DNA from: Musa acuminata AAA Group
Taxonomy: Eukaryota; Streptophyta; Magnoliopsida; Zingiberales; Musaceae
NCBI RefSeq assembly: GCF_036884655.1
Contig: NC_088357.1
Span: 11,458,501-11,522,500, forward strand
Reading direction: 5' to 3'
DNA length: 64,000 bases
The position numbers and the translations under genes are program-made. Below are positions 37,359 through 50,600 of the stretch, in pieces. Under the pieces are notes generated by a model, which was not told the origin of the DNA, made no database searches, and worked only from the letters and a program-made list of their open reading frames with translations. The number at the start of each line of letters is the position of its first letter. Positions within the stretch are counted from its first letter, which is position 1.

Positions 37359-38620
37359 ACACAGGACTCAAAGAAAGAGTTCAGTTTTACAATGGAATTG
37401 TTTCACAATGGAAGCAGCCACCAGGATTGCTTCTTTGGAGAAAGATGTTGAGCAAATAACATGAAAAGGATTGCCTTGTACTGTTGTATCAGCACAAACT
37501 TAAGCAAGCCCATAGTCTCACCACGGCAGAGCAGTAGCTGACACAAATCATGTGAATCATTCATTCATCTGGAGTTTTGTCTCCGGCGAACAATGACTAT
37601 AGTAATGTAACCCATCTTGCATTTGCTGTTCGCAGGTGAAGCTTGGTGTTATTAGAGTTATATTAGCTTGATCTTGTTCTTAGAAATAAGATGGAACAGC
37701 TCCCAAATTGGCAGCTTTTCTTGTACTCTATGCTCCCAAAATCTGTGCCCGTCAAAGAAGCAAACTCATTTCTCTTCTTAAATCAGAAGTTAATGATAGA
37801 ATATCCATGTGCTCCTTTTGAGTTAATTTAAATTTTTATCCACCTTAAATGCTACAACACCTTATTATTTGTTGTTTTTTATTAAATAAATATACATCCT
37901 CTACTTATCTCATTTCTGTAGTTTAGTCATAGATTTTCTTATTTGTACATCCTCTGCGATTGTATGGTTAGATAGAATGGTATGATTGCTACAACATATT
38001 ACTCGAAAAACAAGTTGGGTCGAATTAATTTCATCGAATCGAACTGACAACAACTTTGACCTTATCACAATCCAAGCCGACTCGATTTGTTCTGATTCAT
38101 CTCTAATATTTAGAGGATTCAAGGTATGGGTATGGTAATTTTTTTAAACCAGTTATATTCTCATTGACAAACATGTTAAAAACTAGTAGTAGTCAGTGAT
38201 ATGACTCGACATAACATTGAAAAGGATCTAGTTTGATAGTTCCGACAACGACCAAGTATTTTTGTTGAGCCAACGAACTCATAGGGAACCCAAAATGGAC
38301 ACGTTCATGGTAGCTTCGAGTTGCCGGAGCTTACAGATAACCGGACTCAACCCGGTTTGGTGGTGAACCGGACCGTAGGACCTGACCCGGTTCAGGAACT
38401 CTGGCTCCATGTCAGTCTTCAAAGATCGTGCCGTGAATTTGATGACGTCGTGACCGTCCAGATAAAACGTGAGTCACTTCCCTGGTCCGCTGCTCTCCTC
38501 TTCCCCATCTCCCATAACCGAAGGCGAGAGATTGAAGAAGCGCGTCGGATCTGCGATCCCGTTCCTTTCTTCCCGTAGGAGATCAGCACTCGATCTAGGG
38601 CCCCCCGCCCGCGCGATCCC
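37359..38620. other. Kinesin 3' region and SEC31 promoter/5' UTR
   Basis: 37359 to about 37800 is the probable kinesin 3' UTR. 37800-38280 is AT-rich. From about 38310 the sequence turns GC-rich and should contain the SEC31 promoter and 5' UTR; the bases just before the ATG are GCGCGATCCC. No TATA box was assigned with confidence. Confidence 0.55.
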
Positions 38621-41600
38621 ATGGCCTGCATCAAGAGTGCCTCGCGGTCGGCGCTTGTCGCCTTCGCGCCCGACGCGCCCTACCTCGCCGCCGGCACCAT
38701 GGCGGGCGCCGTCGATCTCTCCTTCAGCTCCACGGCCAATCTCGAGATCTTTAAGCTCGACTTCCAGTCTGACGCCCACGATCTCCCCGTCGCCGGCGCC
38801 TGCCCCAGTGCCGAGCGCTTCAACCGCCTCTCTTGGGGGAAGCAGCCGGGATCCGCCTCCGAGGAGTACGCCCTCGGCCTCGTCGCCGGAGGCCTCAGTG
38901 ATGGCAGCATCGGTATCTGGAATCCCCTCAAGATGATCAGGTGCCTTGAGTTTACATTCCTCTTTTGTTCTATTCAATTTCTCGAAAGCCGGATCTTTGT
39001 GAAGGTCTTAATTATTGATATTTGATATGAAATTTCGTCCTCTTGCTTATGCATGAGTAGATCGATCTCAGTAGAGCAAAAAATTTCACGGCTTTAGGAG
39101 TAGTAGTTATGAGAAATCTGTATCTTGTTTGCAGTTCGGATGATCAAAATGCTGCGCTTGTTGCGAAGCTTGAGAAGCACGTGGGACCGGTAATTATCAT
39201 TCCGTATCTATTTGGATTCTTCAAGTTGAGGATCTAGTTCTATCGTTCCATGTTGATGCATTTGGCTGACTGGTGTTTTCTTTTATCAGGTTCGTGGTTT
39301 GGAGTTCAGCGTGCTCTCATCAAATCTACTTGCTTCTGGGGCTGATGAAGGGGAGCTTTGCATCTGGGATCTGGCAAAGCCTTCAGAACCAAATCATTTT
39401 CCATCTCTTAAGGTATAGAGGCATCTGAATAGAGTAACTTTCAGCAAGAACTGATGGTGCTTACTAAGCACAATCTAATAACTGAAATACATATATCTGT
39501 ATTGTAATATAACGTTTTCATATTTTTCAGATTTATACATTTTAAAGGCTCTTTAATTATGCTTTGATTTGTATCTCGGGCTGTTGCCCTTAGTAGAGAT
39601 AAAATGCTTGTACATATGCTAAGCAATCTTTCAGTTCCTCAGTTATTTAGGTGAATCATATAATAAAAAGGGCCATGATACATGCATTGAAGTTATGTAC
39701 TATTAAATAGATAATGCAAATGTCAATATGCTAGTACGACATAGACTCTGTAAAAAATCTTGTTATCTTTATCATTTGTGGGAATAATCAGGTCTATAGT
39801 AATGTAATTGTACTTTCTTCTGACTTGTCATGCAGTAAGGAAGATTCAATAATCCATAATTTTGCATTATTGCATCTCACTTCTGATATAGAAGGAAGAG
39901 AATTATCTGAATGGGAATTCTTGAAAATTCTGGTGATGATGCACATGCAGATATGATTGATCTGATAGTTAATTCTTCGTTTTCACATGATAGAAATATT
40001 TCCCCCGACCTATTATAATACATTATTTACAGTGCAGTGTCTTCAATATGCAATTGCAGTTTTGTGGTAGTTATAGTTTTGTACCAAAAAAATAGGAATC
40101 ACTTCACTAATTTTTAAAGCATCAAACTTTAAGGAAAAAAAAGGCAATACCCCGGTCATTCCTTTGTTTCATGGAATAGGCATCCATCCAACAACTGATC
40201 AATAGATTTTATGCCTACACATTTATATTCATGCAGTCAAACTTGGTTTGAGACTTACTGTATTTTTTTCTAGCAAAAATTTCTTGGATATATTTGTCAT
40301 CTTATTTTTTATTCTAAAATGTAATTGACCATTAAGTTGAGTAAATTACTTGCACTCAGTAGGGGAAAAAAAAATCAATGATCACATTTTTTTATTAATT
40401 TCACATTCTTCATGATCACTATCATCATGTCTTTCTTATGTTGCTACTTAATATCTATCTCTAATATGGACTTGAAATTACATAATTAGACATCCCACAT
40501 GTTTAGTACTTAATATCTACGCCATATTTAAGCTTTCTGACATTTTTTTAAACTGAGATGAACAAGAATGAGATATTTCGAATGTGTTTGTCTATGAAAA
40601 TTGATACCGGTGATGCAGAATGAGGGGTAAAGTAGAATAGATTTCGAAAGAAAATTGATGGCACAGTTTTTTCGGATAGAAAATGAACAAACTCACAAGA
40701 AAAGTCAATAGTACAATCGTATTTGCTAGAATGAGTTTTCCGTATAGAAAAGGAACGAACACACGAAGAAACGTTGACAGTACAATTGTATTTGCTAGAA
40801 TGAGTGACAAAAAAAGAGCGAATTCACGAAGCAACTTTGATAAAAACGAAAAATAGCTCACCATCAAGTTTAAAATCATAAAGGGATACAAAAAGATCAC
40901 CACCCTAAGGATAATAAACAAGGATATAGAACTGAAAGCAAAAGACTCACCATTCAAGGATGTATCCAAGAGATACAGAGTTTAAGAGAGTACTCCAAGA
41001 GAGCTTCTGCCAATATCATCAGTTTCTAAAGTCGTTTCTAAGCCCTAAACACCAAAATAAGTACTAGTGCATGAAACAACCATTAATGCATAGGGAATTT
41101 CGAAATTAAGTGTTTTATAGCTGCTAATCAACTCCTTTAATGTATTCCTTGGTCATGAAGAAAAGCACCTTGAAACAGCTTTAACTTTGTGCAGGGAATA
41201 TGCTGATGAGCTATCATATTTGAGTGGGCTGAGTTGAAGATTATGAGGCAACATTGTTGACTGAAAAAAATACCATATCATCAACAAGGTCCATATGAGC
41301 AAATTGTAGCAAATTAGACACTCCCGTGTCAATAATCAAACAAATTACATGAAATGGGTAGAATGAAGAGACACTGATCTAAGTAGGCTTCTTTATTGTG
41401 GTCATAAACGATGCCAAGAGGCCTCCCCTAGGCGAGGCCTAAGTGACTCAATGGGCCTTGGACAAAGCATCTTTAACTGGGATGCCTCTCTGGCAGTGCT
41501 CGCTGCTTGCCACCCTCTATTCTCTTCTTTCTCCCCTCTTCTTCTATCTCCTCTCTCCATGGCCAACAACCACCCCTATTGCCCACTCTTCTATCTTTTC

Positions 41601-44600
41601 TTCCCTCCCTCCTCTTCTTTCCTTTCTCTCTAGTTAGCTTCAGTCCTTGCTTTTGTAAGATAAGTGTCTTGCTTTGCTCAACCAAGTGCCTTGGTTCTTA
41701 AGCAATAATGGACGTTGATGCGTACAGTGTACACCACCTAGCACTTTTGACAACAATGGTGATTTAGTAAATTAAATAGAAATGGATTGCTGTTGGATAG
41801 ACAAGATCAAACCTTCATGTGCGTGGCGAATGATTGAGAACTACACATTGTTGACCACCATTGTTTTTCCAAGATGTTCTTTTTCTGATGCACAAAGTAA
41901 AAGCATTATTTGTTTATGCTAAAAACTAGTTGGCTAGAAGGATGATCTTATTCCAAGCATGTAACTGAAAGCTATAATTCATGTTTACAGTGTATTCAAG
42001 TTACATCACAATTCTTTTCTCCCTTTTACTGATCTTTAATTTTTGTTGTAATAACTTGATCTTACATGCTGTTGTAGATCATGCTCGACGCACAGAATGT
42101 GAGGATTTATATTAAAGTTGGGATGGAGGATTGGCAATGGAGTTTTTTTCTTAATCTTGAGAGGCTATTACTAAAATTTTCTTAATCTCGAGAGGCTATT
42201 ATTAAAATATAAGTCGCTTACATTTCCATATTTTTTTGTCCCTTTGCCAATTGAACACTGGTTTTGTGTCTCAGCAATTTTTGTTGATGAATTCATGTTA
42301 CTTTTTTGTCATGTTGGTTTCTCTCTGGTTCTTTGAAGTAAGAAATAGACTAATATTTAATCAATTCTTGTGTAGCGCTGATGACATAGGTGATTGTTTA
42401 CAATCCTAAAGAATTCTATTTTAATCTGACTTAGATTAATAAAAAGACCAACATTTTGTGGAGAGTTTGAAGTTGTATTTTATGTAACAGAGTGCTGGTT
42501 CTGGAGCACAAACTGAAGTTTCCTTTGTTTCATGGAACCCGAAGTTTCAACATATATTATCATCCACTTCTTACAATGGGATAACAGGTGCTTAAATTTT
42601 CTTTTCTTTAATCTTATTCACTTGTACCTCATATAAAGGTATCATGTTGCTCAGAATTTCTTATCATCTGAGTACCATTCCAGTTGTTTGGGATCTACGG
42701 CAGCAGAAACCTGTTACAAGGCAAGTCTTTTGTTCATAATTATCCTTGGAACTTTACCAAACATTGTGCAGTATCGTCTGATGCTAATCTGATCCAGGAA
42801 TGGCTTCTATTTTCAAACAGTTTCGCAGATTCGAATAGAAGGAGGTGTTCTATCTTGCAATGGAACCCTGATGTTTCTACCCAGTTGATTATTGCTTCGG
42901 ATGATGACAATTCACCTGCTCTTAGAGTAATGTGCCATGTTTTTATGATTTAATCTCTTTTACACATTTGTTCAGTCCAGCTTAGTTTTTTGTTTAGATG
43001 AAAACTATTGTCTTATATGTAATTAATTGAAACATACAGAAAGATTTTATGTCCGATTGTTTATTATTGTTTCTTTTTAAAGTGCATTAGAAATCCATAG
43101 GGTATTGCCTAGCTTGCTTGTATTTTGGCACCATTAACTTTTGTCATCTCCATTCACAGGTTTGGGATGTAAGGAAAACAATATCGCCGGTAAGAGAGTT
43201 TGTGGGGCATACAAAAGGTCGTATTACCAACCTTTGTTATTGAGCCTGCCATCTGTTTTCTTTTGCTTATTTTATGACATGATTTTTCTTTTAATAAATT
43301 CATGAAACTAACAGTGTTCTGTCACCCATTTGTAACCACCAACTTGTGTGATCAATACAGATGAATCCTCTTAAAGTACTTTTATAGGTTACTACTGAGC
43401 TATATATTAGCAACTTTCAGTTTTTCCTTTTAACTAAAATTAATTATATTTAATTAGAGGCCATTATTAATATCTCTATCCCACAATTTAATTTCATTAT
43501 GGTGAAATATTAGAGAGTACTAACTAGTGCATGACTTGTATGCAATACATGATAACCTAAAAATTTATGTAGATCAGTCCAGTGATTTAAAAAGCGCTAG
43601 GCTCTAAAAGGCGCCAAGGTCCAAAAACGCCCGAGGCACTAGGCGCTCGCCCGATCGAAGCGAGGCGCTAAAATATAAAAATATATAATATAATTAATAA
43701 ATATATTTATTTAAAATTTTAAATTAAAATATGTTATTAAATTAAGAAAATCTATTAACAGTATTGAAAATTAATAATTTCAAATAATCCTAACAATATT
43801 AATAGTATACTGTTAACAGAAGGAGAAGAAGGAAGTGTAAGGGGGTGCTGAGCCTACTGATTGAGAAAAGAGGAAGCGGCAGCGGCAACGGAGTGTAAGG
43901 AGGCAGCGACAGCGGCGAGCAGCGGGAGCAGGAGCAGGAGCGGCGAGCAGCAGGAGGCGCGGGCGACAGCATTTGCAAGATCAGGATTGGGATCGGGAGC
44001 GACAGTGGCAACGAGGGTTAGGGTTGGGTTATCACTGATATCGGTTTTAGTTGGTTCGATTGAACCAACTAACCACCGGAGACCGAACCAGGACCAAACC
44101 AGACTAAAATCCTGGTTCGGTCGCCTTGGTTAACCCAGGCGCTCGCCTGAAGCGCCCAGCGCCTGAGCTCGGGCGAGAGCCCAGGCGGCGCCTCTTTGAA
44201 GCGCGTCGCTTGGAAGATTAGCGAGGCGCTCGGGCCTCGCCTCGCCTCGCCCGAGCGCCTGAGCGCCTTTTTAAATCGCTGGATCAGTCTATAATGTTTG
44301 GTAGGAAATTGGTTCCTAGAAACACATTACTGATTCAACAATTCTTATGAGAAACTAATGTGATCAAAAGCCTTTTGATTCACAGTAAATGAGGGTATGC
44401 TTCATAATTTTTTAGAGGTAGATATATTGATTGGATATTGATTTTCCCAGATTGAAGAGATTTTTGAGTTATATTGAGTAATTAGGGTTATGTGAAGAAT
44501 GAATTGTTGGTTAATCTTAGGATTACTGTAAATGGTTATTATGTGGAGCATATAATTATGCTTGTGTTTTACTAGGTTTTTGAAATGTTCTTTATGACAT

Positions 44601-47600
44601 CATTTATCAGGTTCATCTAATTTGAGAGTTGAACAGTAGCCTTTGCATTGATCACAGGTGAAGAATTTTTTGTACAACATGGTTTTGAATTTCTATTGTG
44701 TATGTTGCAATGGTAACCTAAAAGTAGAGAGCCAATCAAGTCAAAGGGAAGATAGAGCCCCCAAATCCTATGCTAAAGCAAAATTAGATTGAGAACAAAA
44801 AAACAGGGATCAATAATTAATCCAATGTACTGCCCATAGTATATCCCTGTAGTAATGATATTTGATGTCATTGGAAAGACAATGGAGTGAAATTAGAGTA
44901 AAAGGGGTTAAGGCATTGAGGACAGCTAGATGTATTTTAGGATTAAAATCAAGTTTTCTATAACAGTTGATGGCACTGGAACGACAATGGAATAAAATAG
45001 GAGTAAAAGGCTCAAATTTCATGATGACACCTTTTAAGATGAATATGAAGTTTGCTATATCTATAGCCATATCCTAAGAAGTTTTCTACGTTTGTTTAAT
45101 CTATATGGCCTGATCTGACCCAGTGCTGAAATGTTGAACACAAACATGGAGGTTGGGCAGTCATCTTTTTGGGTAGCATTTATTATTAAAATTGAACGAT
45201 TTGTTAGTCTATCGTATATTTCCTATAGATACATAAAATGGTGTATTTTACATATTGGAGAATGTCTAATGATCCTTCAATCATTTAGATATCTTTGATG
45301 CTTCTTGTTTTTCTTTATGATGCATTCCATAGGCCTATAGCACTTTGTAACCATAATTTAAAATGTGAACCTTATACACACAAACATGTCGATGTGTGTG
45401 CCTTTCTTTTATTGTGGTTGTATTATGCTTTCCTTTGGTGATTCAAGTCCTTAACAAGTTCTTTTGCACTATGTTTCTATTTCTTACCTGACATTTACAG
45501 GAATTTAGATGAATATCAATCTTGTTTTCTCTTTCATTGAGTTTTTTTGTGTTAATCAGGTGTAATTGCTATGTCATGGTGCCCCTACGACAGTTCATTT
45601 TTGCTTACCTGTGCCAAAGATAATAGAACAATTTGCTGGGATACAATTTCTGGGGAGGTACACAAGCAATTAATTTCTCAATAATTTATGTGATAGACCC
45701 ATGCTCAATAGAGTTACTGTTTATCAATTTCTAATATTAGCTACTGTTTATTTCTTTACTTCCTTTTGTTGTTTTTCAGGTAGTATGTGAATTGCCAGCC
45801 AGCACCAACTGGAACTTTGATGTTCATTGGTACCCCAAAATTCCAGGAGTCATATCAGCATCTTCCTTTGATGTTAAAGTGGGAATATACAATATAGAGG
45901 TAAAAGCACCTAACATGTAACTTTTAGTTTGTTCACCGTTGTTGCGCCACATGCATTCCCCCTGTTCAGAAAATTCTTATGATTCTTTTAAGTTTCATTT
46001 TGTTGTGATGATGATTATCTTTATTTGGAAGAAAGCAAAACAAATAAATAATAAAAAATGTCTTATGAATTAGAGATGATTGATGTGGTACAGGTCACAA
46101 AAGTACTGGCACAACAGTATGTTCAACAATGGTTGTTGTGGATACCACAACTTTGTATGTTTAAACTTTTAAGTTTTGAGGCAATGGTTGTGTTGTAGAA
46201 ACTTTGGTAAGTTCCTCGTAAAATGGAGCCTCTTTATGAAGCTTGATCCTGATGAAAGGTCTGGGATCTACTCAGTCGGTGGACTAGGTTGAGTTCAATA
46301 TTAGCAGGTAAAATTATTCTTTTCTGAAGGGAACGTCTCCTTTGATTGGGTTTAGATCCATGGATCAAGTTTAATTGACTTTGGAGTTATTTAGCATATT
46401 ACAATGAGATTAAAGAAGCTCAATGAACCGCCATAACTGTTGCTGAGCCTTATCTTCAACTTGAGAGTCACTAAAGGATTTCTAAATGCTGAAAGGGAGT
46501 TGTGTGGAAAGGAAATGATATAGGAGCTGCAGTTCTTCTGTTGTTCTTATCAGGATCATGTACTGTATGAAACCTCTTGCAATTAAAGGTCTTTCACTTG
46601 GTAGGTTATTCAGGTATTTTGTTCTTCTATTGTGTTTCTTCCCGCTTCTACCTGATAATTTCTGAAACTATCCTCCTGTTCCTCATGGATTTATTGTATA
46701 TATCCTAATTGCTATCTTTTAGTTGGTCCTTTCTTGCTAACAAAGGCCATGCTGCCATATAAGTCTTCTGTGTCAGTTTTGGGTTTGATCAGCCTTAACA
46801 AGTATTGAGAGGATGCTTAATGTTGCATCAGAAATTCAGTACCCGTTTGCACATCAAGGCTTCTTCAATTTAGGAATGATTAGGTCATAGTAGATAGTGT
46901 CTGTTGTGATTGATGTTCAATAAACAAGTACAAAGCAACTAGTACTTATGTGATAGAAGGGGAAAGAGTCTCTGCTGTATTCTTTTGATCAGATAGAAAT
47001 AATGAAGAGAAAAGAGAGTGATAAGAGTATGTGTGTGTGTGTGTGTATATATATAAAGAGGGTTGAATATGTTTTATATATCACATCAATTTCCCTATGG
47101 TCCTATTCTAACTGTGACTTGAAAAAAAGATGTAAAGCATTGATCAAAATTAGTCCTCTTTTTGTTCAATATATCAGTGAAGTCATTAGGGGGCCTGGAC
47201 TTGGCGAGGCAAGGCCCAAGCACCTCGAACAGATCTGGGCAAGTGAACTTTGAATGGCTCCGCCTAGGTGGATGCCTAAGCTTGGGCATTGGGTAGCACG
47301 CGCTTGTCTTGCCCAGCCTAAGCAATGCTGCATCTTGGGCTAACCCAAACTTGCACCAAATGCATTAGCTGATTTGATTGGACCAAGTCGTACTTGAGAT
47401 TGAACTGAATAAAACAAAGTGGTTCTATTCAATTGAGTAGGCAATAACACATTTATTGCATATTCCCCCTGTCCCCCGTCCTGCGTGCATGGACACAAAG
47501 CGACTTTGTTTGTCATTAAAACCCTACTTTGACCCCTCTGCATGTGGCATTCTGCTTCTTCCAATGGTTGCGGCTCAACCACATCCTGACGGCTACAACC

Positions 47601-50600
47601 CGGCCTACACTCCTCCGGAGCTTCCTGCCTCTTGTCCTATGGTTGTGACCCAACTTCCCTGGCCCAAGGCTAACATCCATCTCCTCCGCCTGTTATAGAG
47701 ACAGTGTAGAGAGTATTTGGCTCTCTAGCTCCCTCTGCATCTCCACTTTCTACCATTTTTTTCCTCTGTTCTTTGTTTCTGTTGGCAGCATATTCACATG
47801 CACTTTCACCACCAAGACGAGAGTCAAAGTTTGAACTTTTTTTGTTCTAGTATATTTGGTTTATTATCTCATGAATTCATTGGGGACAACACTATTGCTG
47901 CTCTTTTCCTTCTCATAATATTAGTTAAAATGAGAGATGACTATTCTTTAAAAGGATTTGAATTTGGGTACTTACTTTTAAGCTTATTCCTTTTTCCTTT
48001 TTTCTATCATTGCTTGAATTCTCATTCTCATCTCTGCTCAGTGCTCAATGTATTCGTTTATCCATTTTGACAACACATAGTTTTCTACATATAAGCCACC
48101 AGGGTTGTTCATTGACCATTTGGTTCATTCATTAGAGATAATCCTGAATTCCAGATTTATTATGGCAAAACCAAATATCTGAAATTAGGCAAGAATTAAT
48201 GCAAAATTTCATAGTTATAGAAGGCGATGGATTGACTAGTGAATGAAAGTACTCAGTAGAGAAAGCCAATATGATACTATTGTTTGCAAATGTGTTACTT
48301 GCAACAATTCATTGATTATATATATATATATATATATATTTTTGGTAAGTGTCTACTGTCTAGTTTCGCTCAAGTGAGCACCTAACACCTAGGATATCTT
48401 GGAACCTTGGTACCTTTTAGAGCCTAGCGCCAGTGCTGTTGATAACACTGCAACATATAGTTTTATTGTCATACAATCTGAGATTGCTTACAACTCTTAC
48501 AAAGTCCTTCCTAATCTACAGTTGGTTCAAAGCACATTAAATCAGGAGTGTAAGTTACAATAGGAAAATTAGGAAAATATCGCTATTTAAGGAACAAAAA
48601 CGAAACAACTTTATCCTAGACTCAGTAGAACTCAACCTAAACCTAAATTGACTCATTTTATGATATGAATTAGATCTTATTAAAGGGCCTCGGATAGCCT
48701 AGTGAATGAAAGTACTCAGTAGAGAAGGCCAATATGATACTATTGTTTGCAAATGTGTTACTTGCAACAATTCATTGATTATTTTTTTTTTATTTTTATT
48801 TTGGTAAGTGTCTACTGTCTAGTTTCGCTCAAGTGAGCACCTAGCGCCTAGGATATCGTGGAACCTTGGTACCTTTTAGAGCCTAGCGCCAGTGCTGTTG
48901 ATAACACTGCAACATATTGTTTTATTGTCATACAATCTGAGATTGCTTACAACTCTTACAAAGTCCTTCCTAATCTACAGTTGGTTCAAAGCACATTAAA
49001 TCAGGAGTGTTAGTTACAATAGGAAAATTAGGAAAATATCGCTATTTAAGGAACAGAAACAAAACAACTTTATCCTAGACTCAGTAGAACTCAACCTAAA
49101 CCTAAATTGACTCATTTTATGATATGAATTAGATCTTATTAAAGGGCCTCAGATAGCCTGTTGATGACAGGTTGTGTTGCATTAATGCTGCTACTTATAT
49201 ATGTGGTAGCAAAAAACTAAGGACACACTTAAAGGCCAACCAGACTGAAGCATTAAATGGTATTCAATTTAATCGATGAGTTCTACAGTAAAGAGAATAT
49301 TGCTCTCACCAGTATCTCTTCTACCTTTATTTTTGGTCCTTTATCAATTTCATTCCCATCCTTGCCTAATTGTTCCTTTATATTATCCTTTACTTGGCCT
49401 AACACTATCCCAATGCTCCAATGGGCCACAAATCTTTAGGCAACCCACAACATAGTAATGGAAATTAATTAATGCAGTCTGAATCTGTTCAAAGGGTTAA
49501 ATTACCTATATTTTGACCAGGACACATGGTTGAGTCAGTCTAAATCTTAATTATGTTTGAATTTGAGTTGCCTTTGTGCTAGTTGGCCTTTTTTGTTCTT
49601 TTTTTTTTATCTACTTGCTATATTTTTTCATCCAGCAGTATAATAATCTTGTTTGATATAATACAGGAGTTGAGTTTACTTGTGATGGTAGTCGGTCTAA
49701 GATGGAACAGAAGCTTAGCCCTGCCAGTTGAATCACAAAAACTGTTTTATTCTTCTCACTTAATCATGCTAGTATAATGTAGTCTCCACATGCTGTGGAA
49801 AAAGTCTTATTTGATTTTTGTATGACTGAATGTGGCTTTCAGGTCCTTAAGTTGTTTTTTCTTGGTTTGCATCTTTCTACTTCTTTCTCTAATGCCTTAC
49901 TAACCACCATCATGTCCAGCCATTATTCAAACACTTTTATATAAGATACTAAGATTTCTCCCTTTATATTTTCAAATTGTTGTCTGTTCTGTCTGTTTCT
50001 ACTCTGCATGTGTATGAGCTGAAAATCAGTTAAGGAGACCTTAGACTCTTACCTCAACGTTGCATTCTGCTTGTTGATGGGATAGGTTTTTTTGATTAAA
50101 TGGCCAAGACTCAGTGTAAATATTTTACAATGTTACTATAATAAAATTTATCTAATATGTTGTCAAACATTTTGTTAGATAATTTGTGATCTGATAACAA
50201 TAATGCCAGAGATTTAATATAGTCAAAATTTCATATGAGAACAGAGTGATTATTGTCAAGTGGGATAATTAACTGTTGTAATTTTTAATTATGCTAATTG
50301 GGAGCTAGGACATGTTTCTTACAGTAGAAATTCATTGTGCATCGTTGTTTTTCCGGACTCACCAAATCAAAATTTGTGCAAAATAAGTCTAAGATTAGCA
50401 AAATTTAACTATGTTTTCCTATGTTTAGCAGTATCTTGTTGTTGCCTTCATGTGACCATGGAAAACATTAATGCGTTGTGTTCCAAATGATGCATTGTTA
50501 AGTCATTGTTTTCTAGCTTCATTTTATGATATTCTGTTTGGTATATGGATGAAAGCCAAATGCCTGTTACATAACATCTTTGATCACCTGAATATAGCAC

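Noticed and set aside
38474..38977. 167-residue minus-strand open frame and plus-strand alternative frames
   Set aside because: These are shadows of the GC-rich first exon of SEC31 and its 5' UTR.
43861..44133. Plus-strand frame of about 90 residues rich in Ala/Ser/Arg
   Set aside because: It lies inside the 702-bp hAT element; low-complexity composition and no conserved domain.
48236..49160. CRISPR-like array
   Set aside because: Only two long, abutting copies without unique spacers; this is a tandem duplication in a plant intron.
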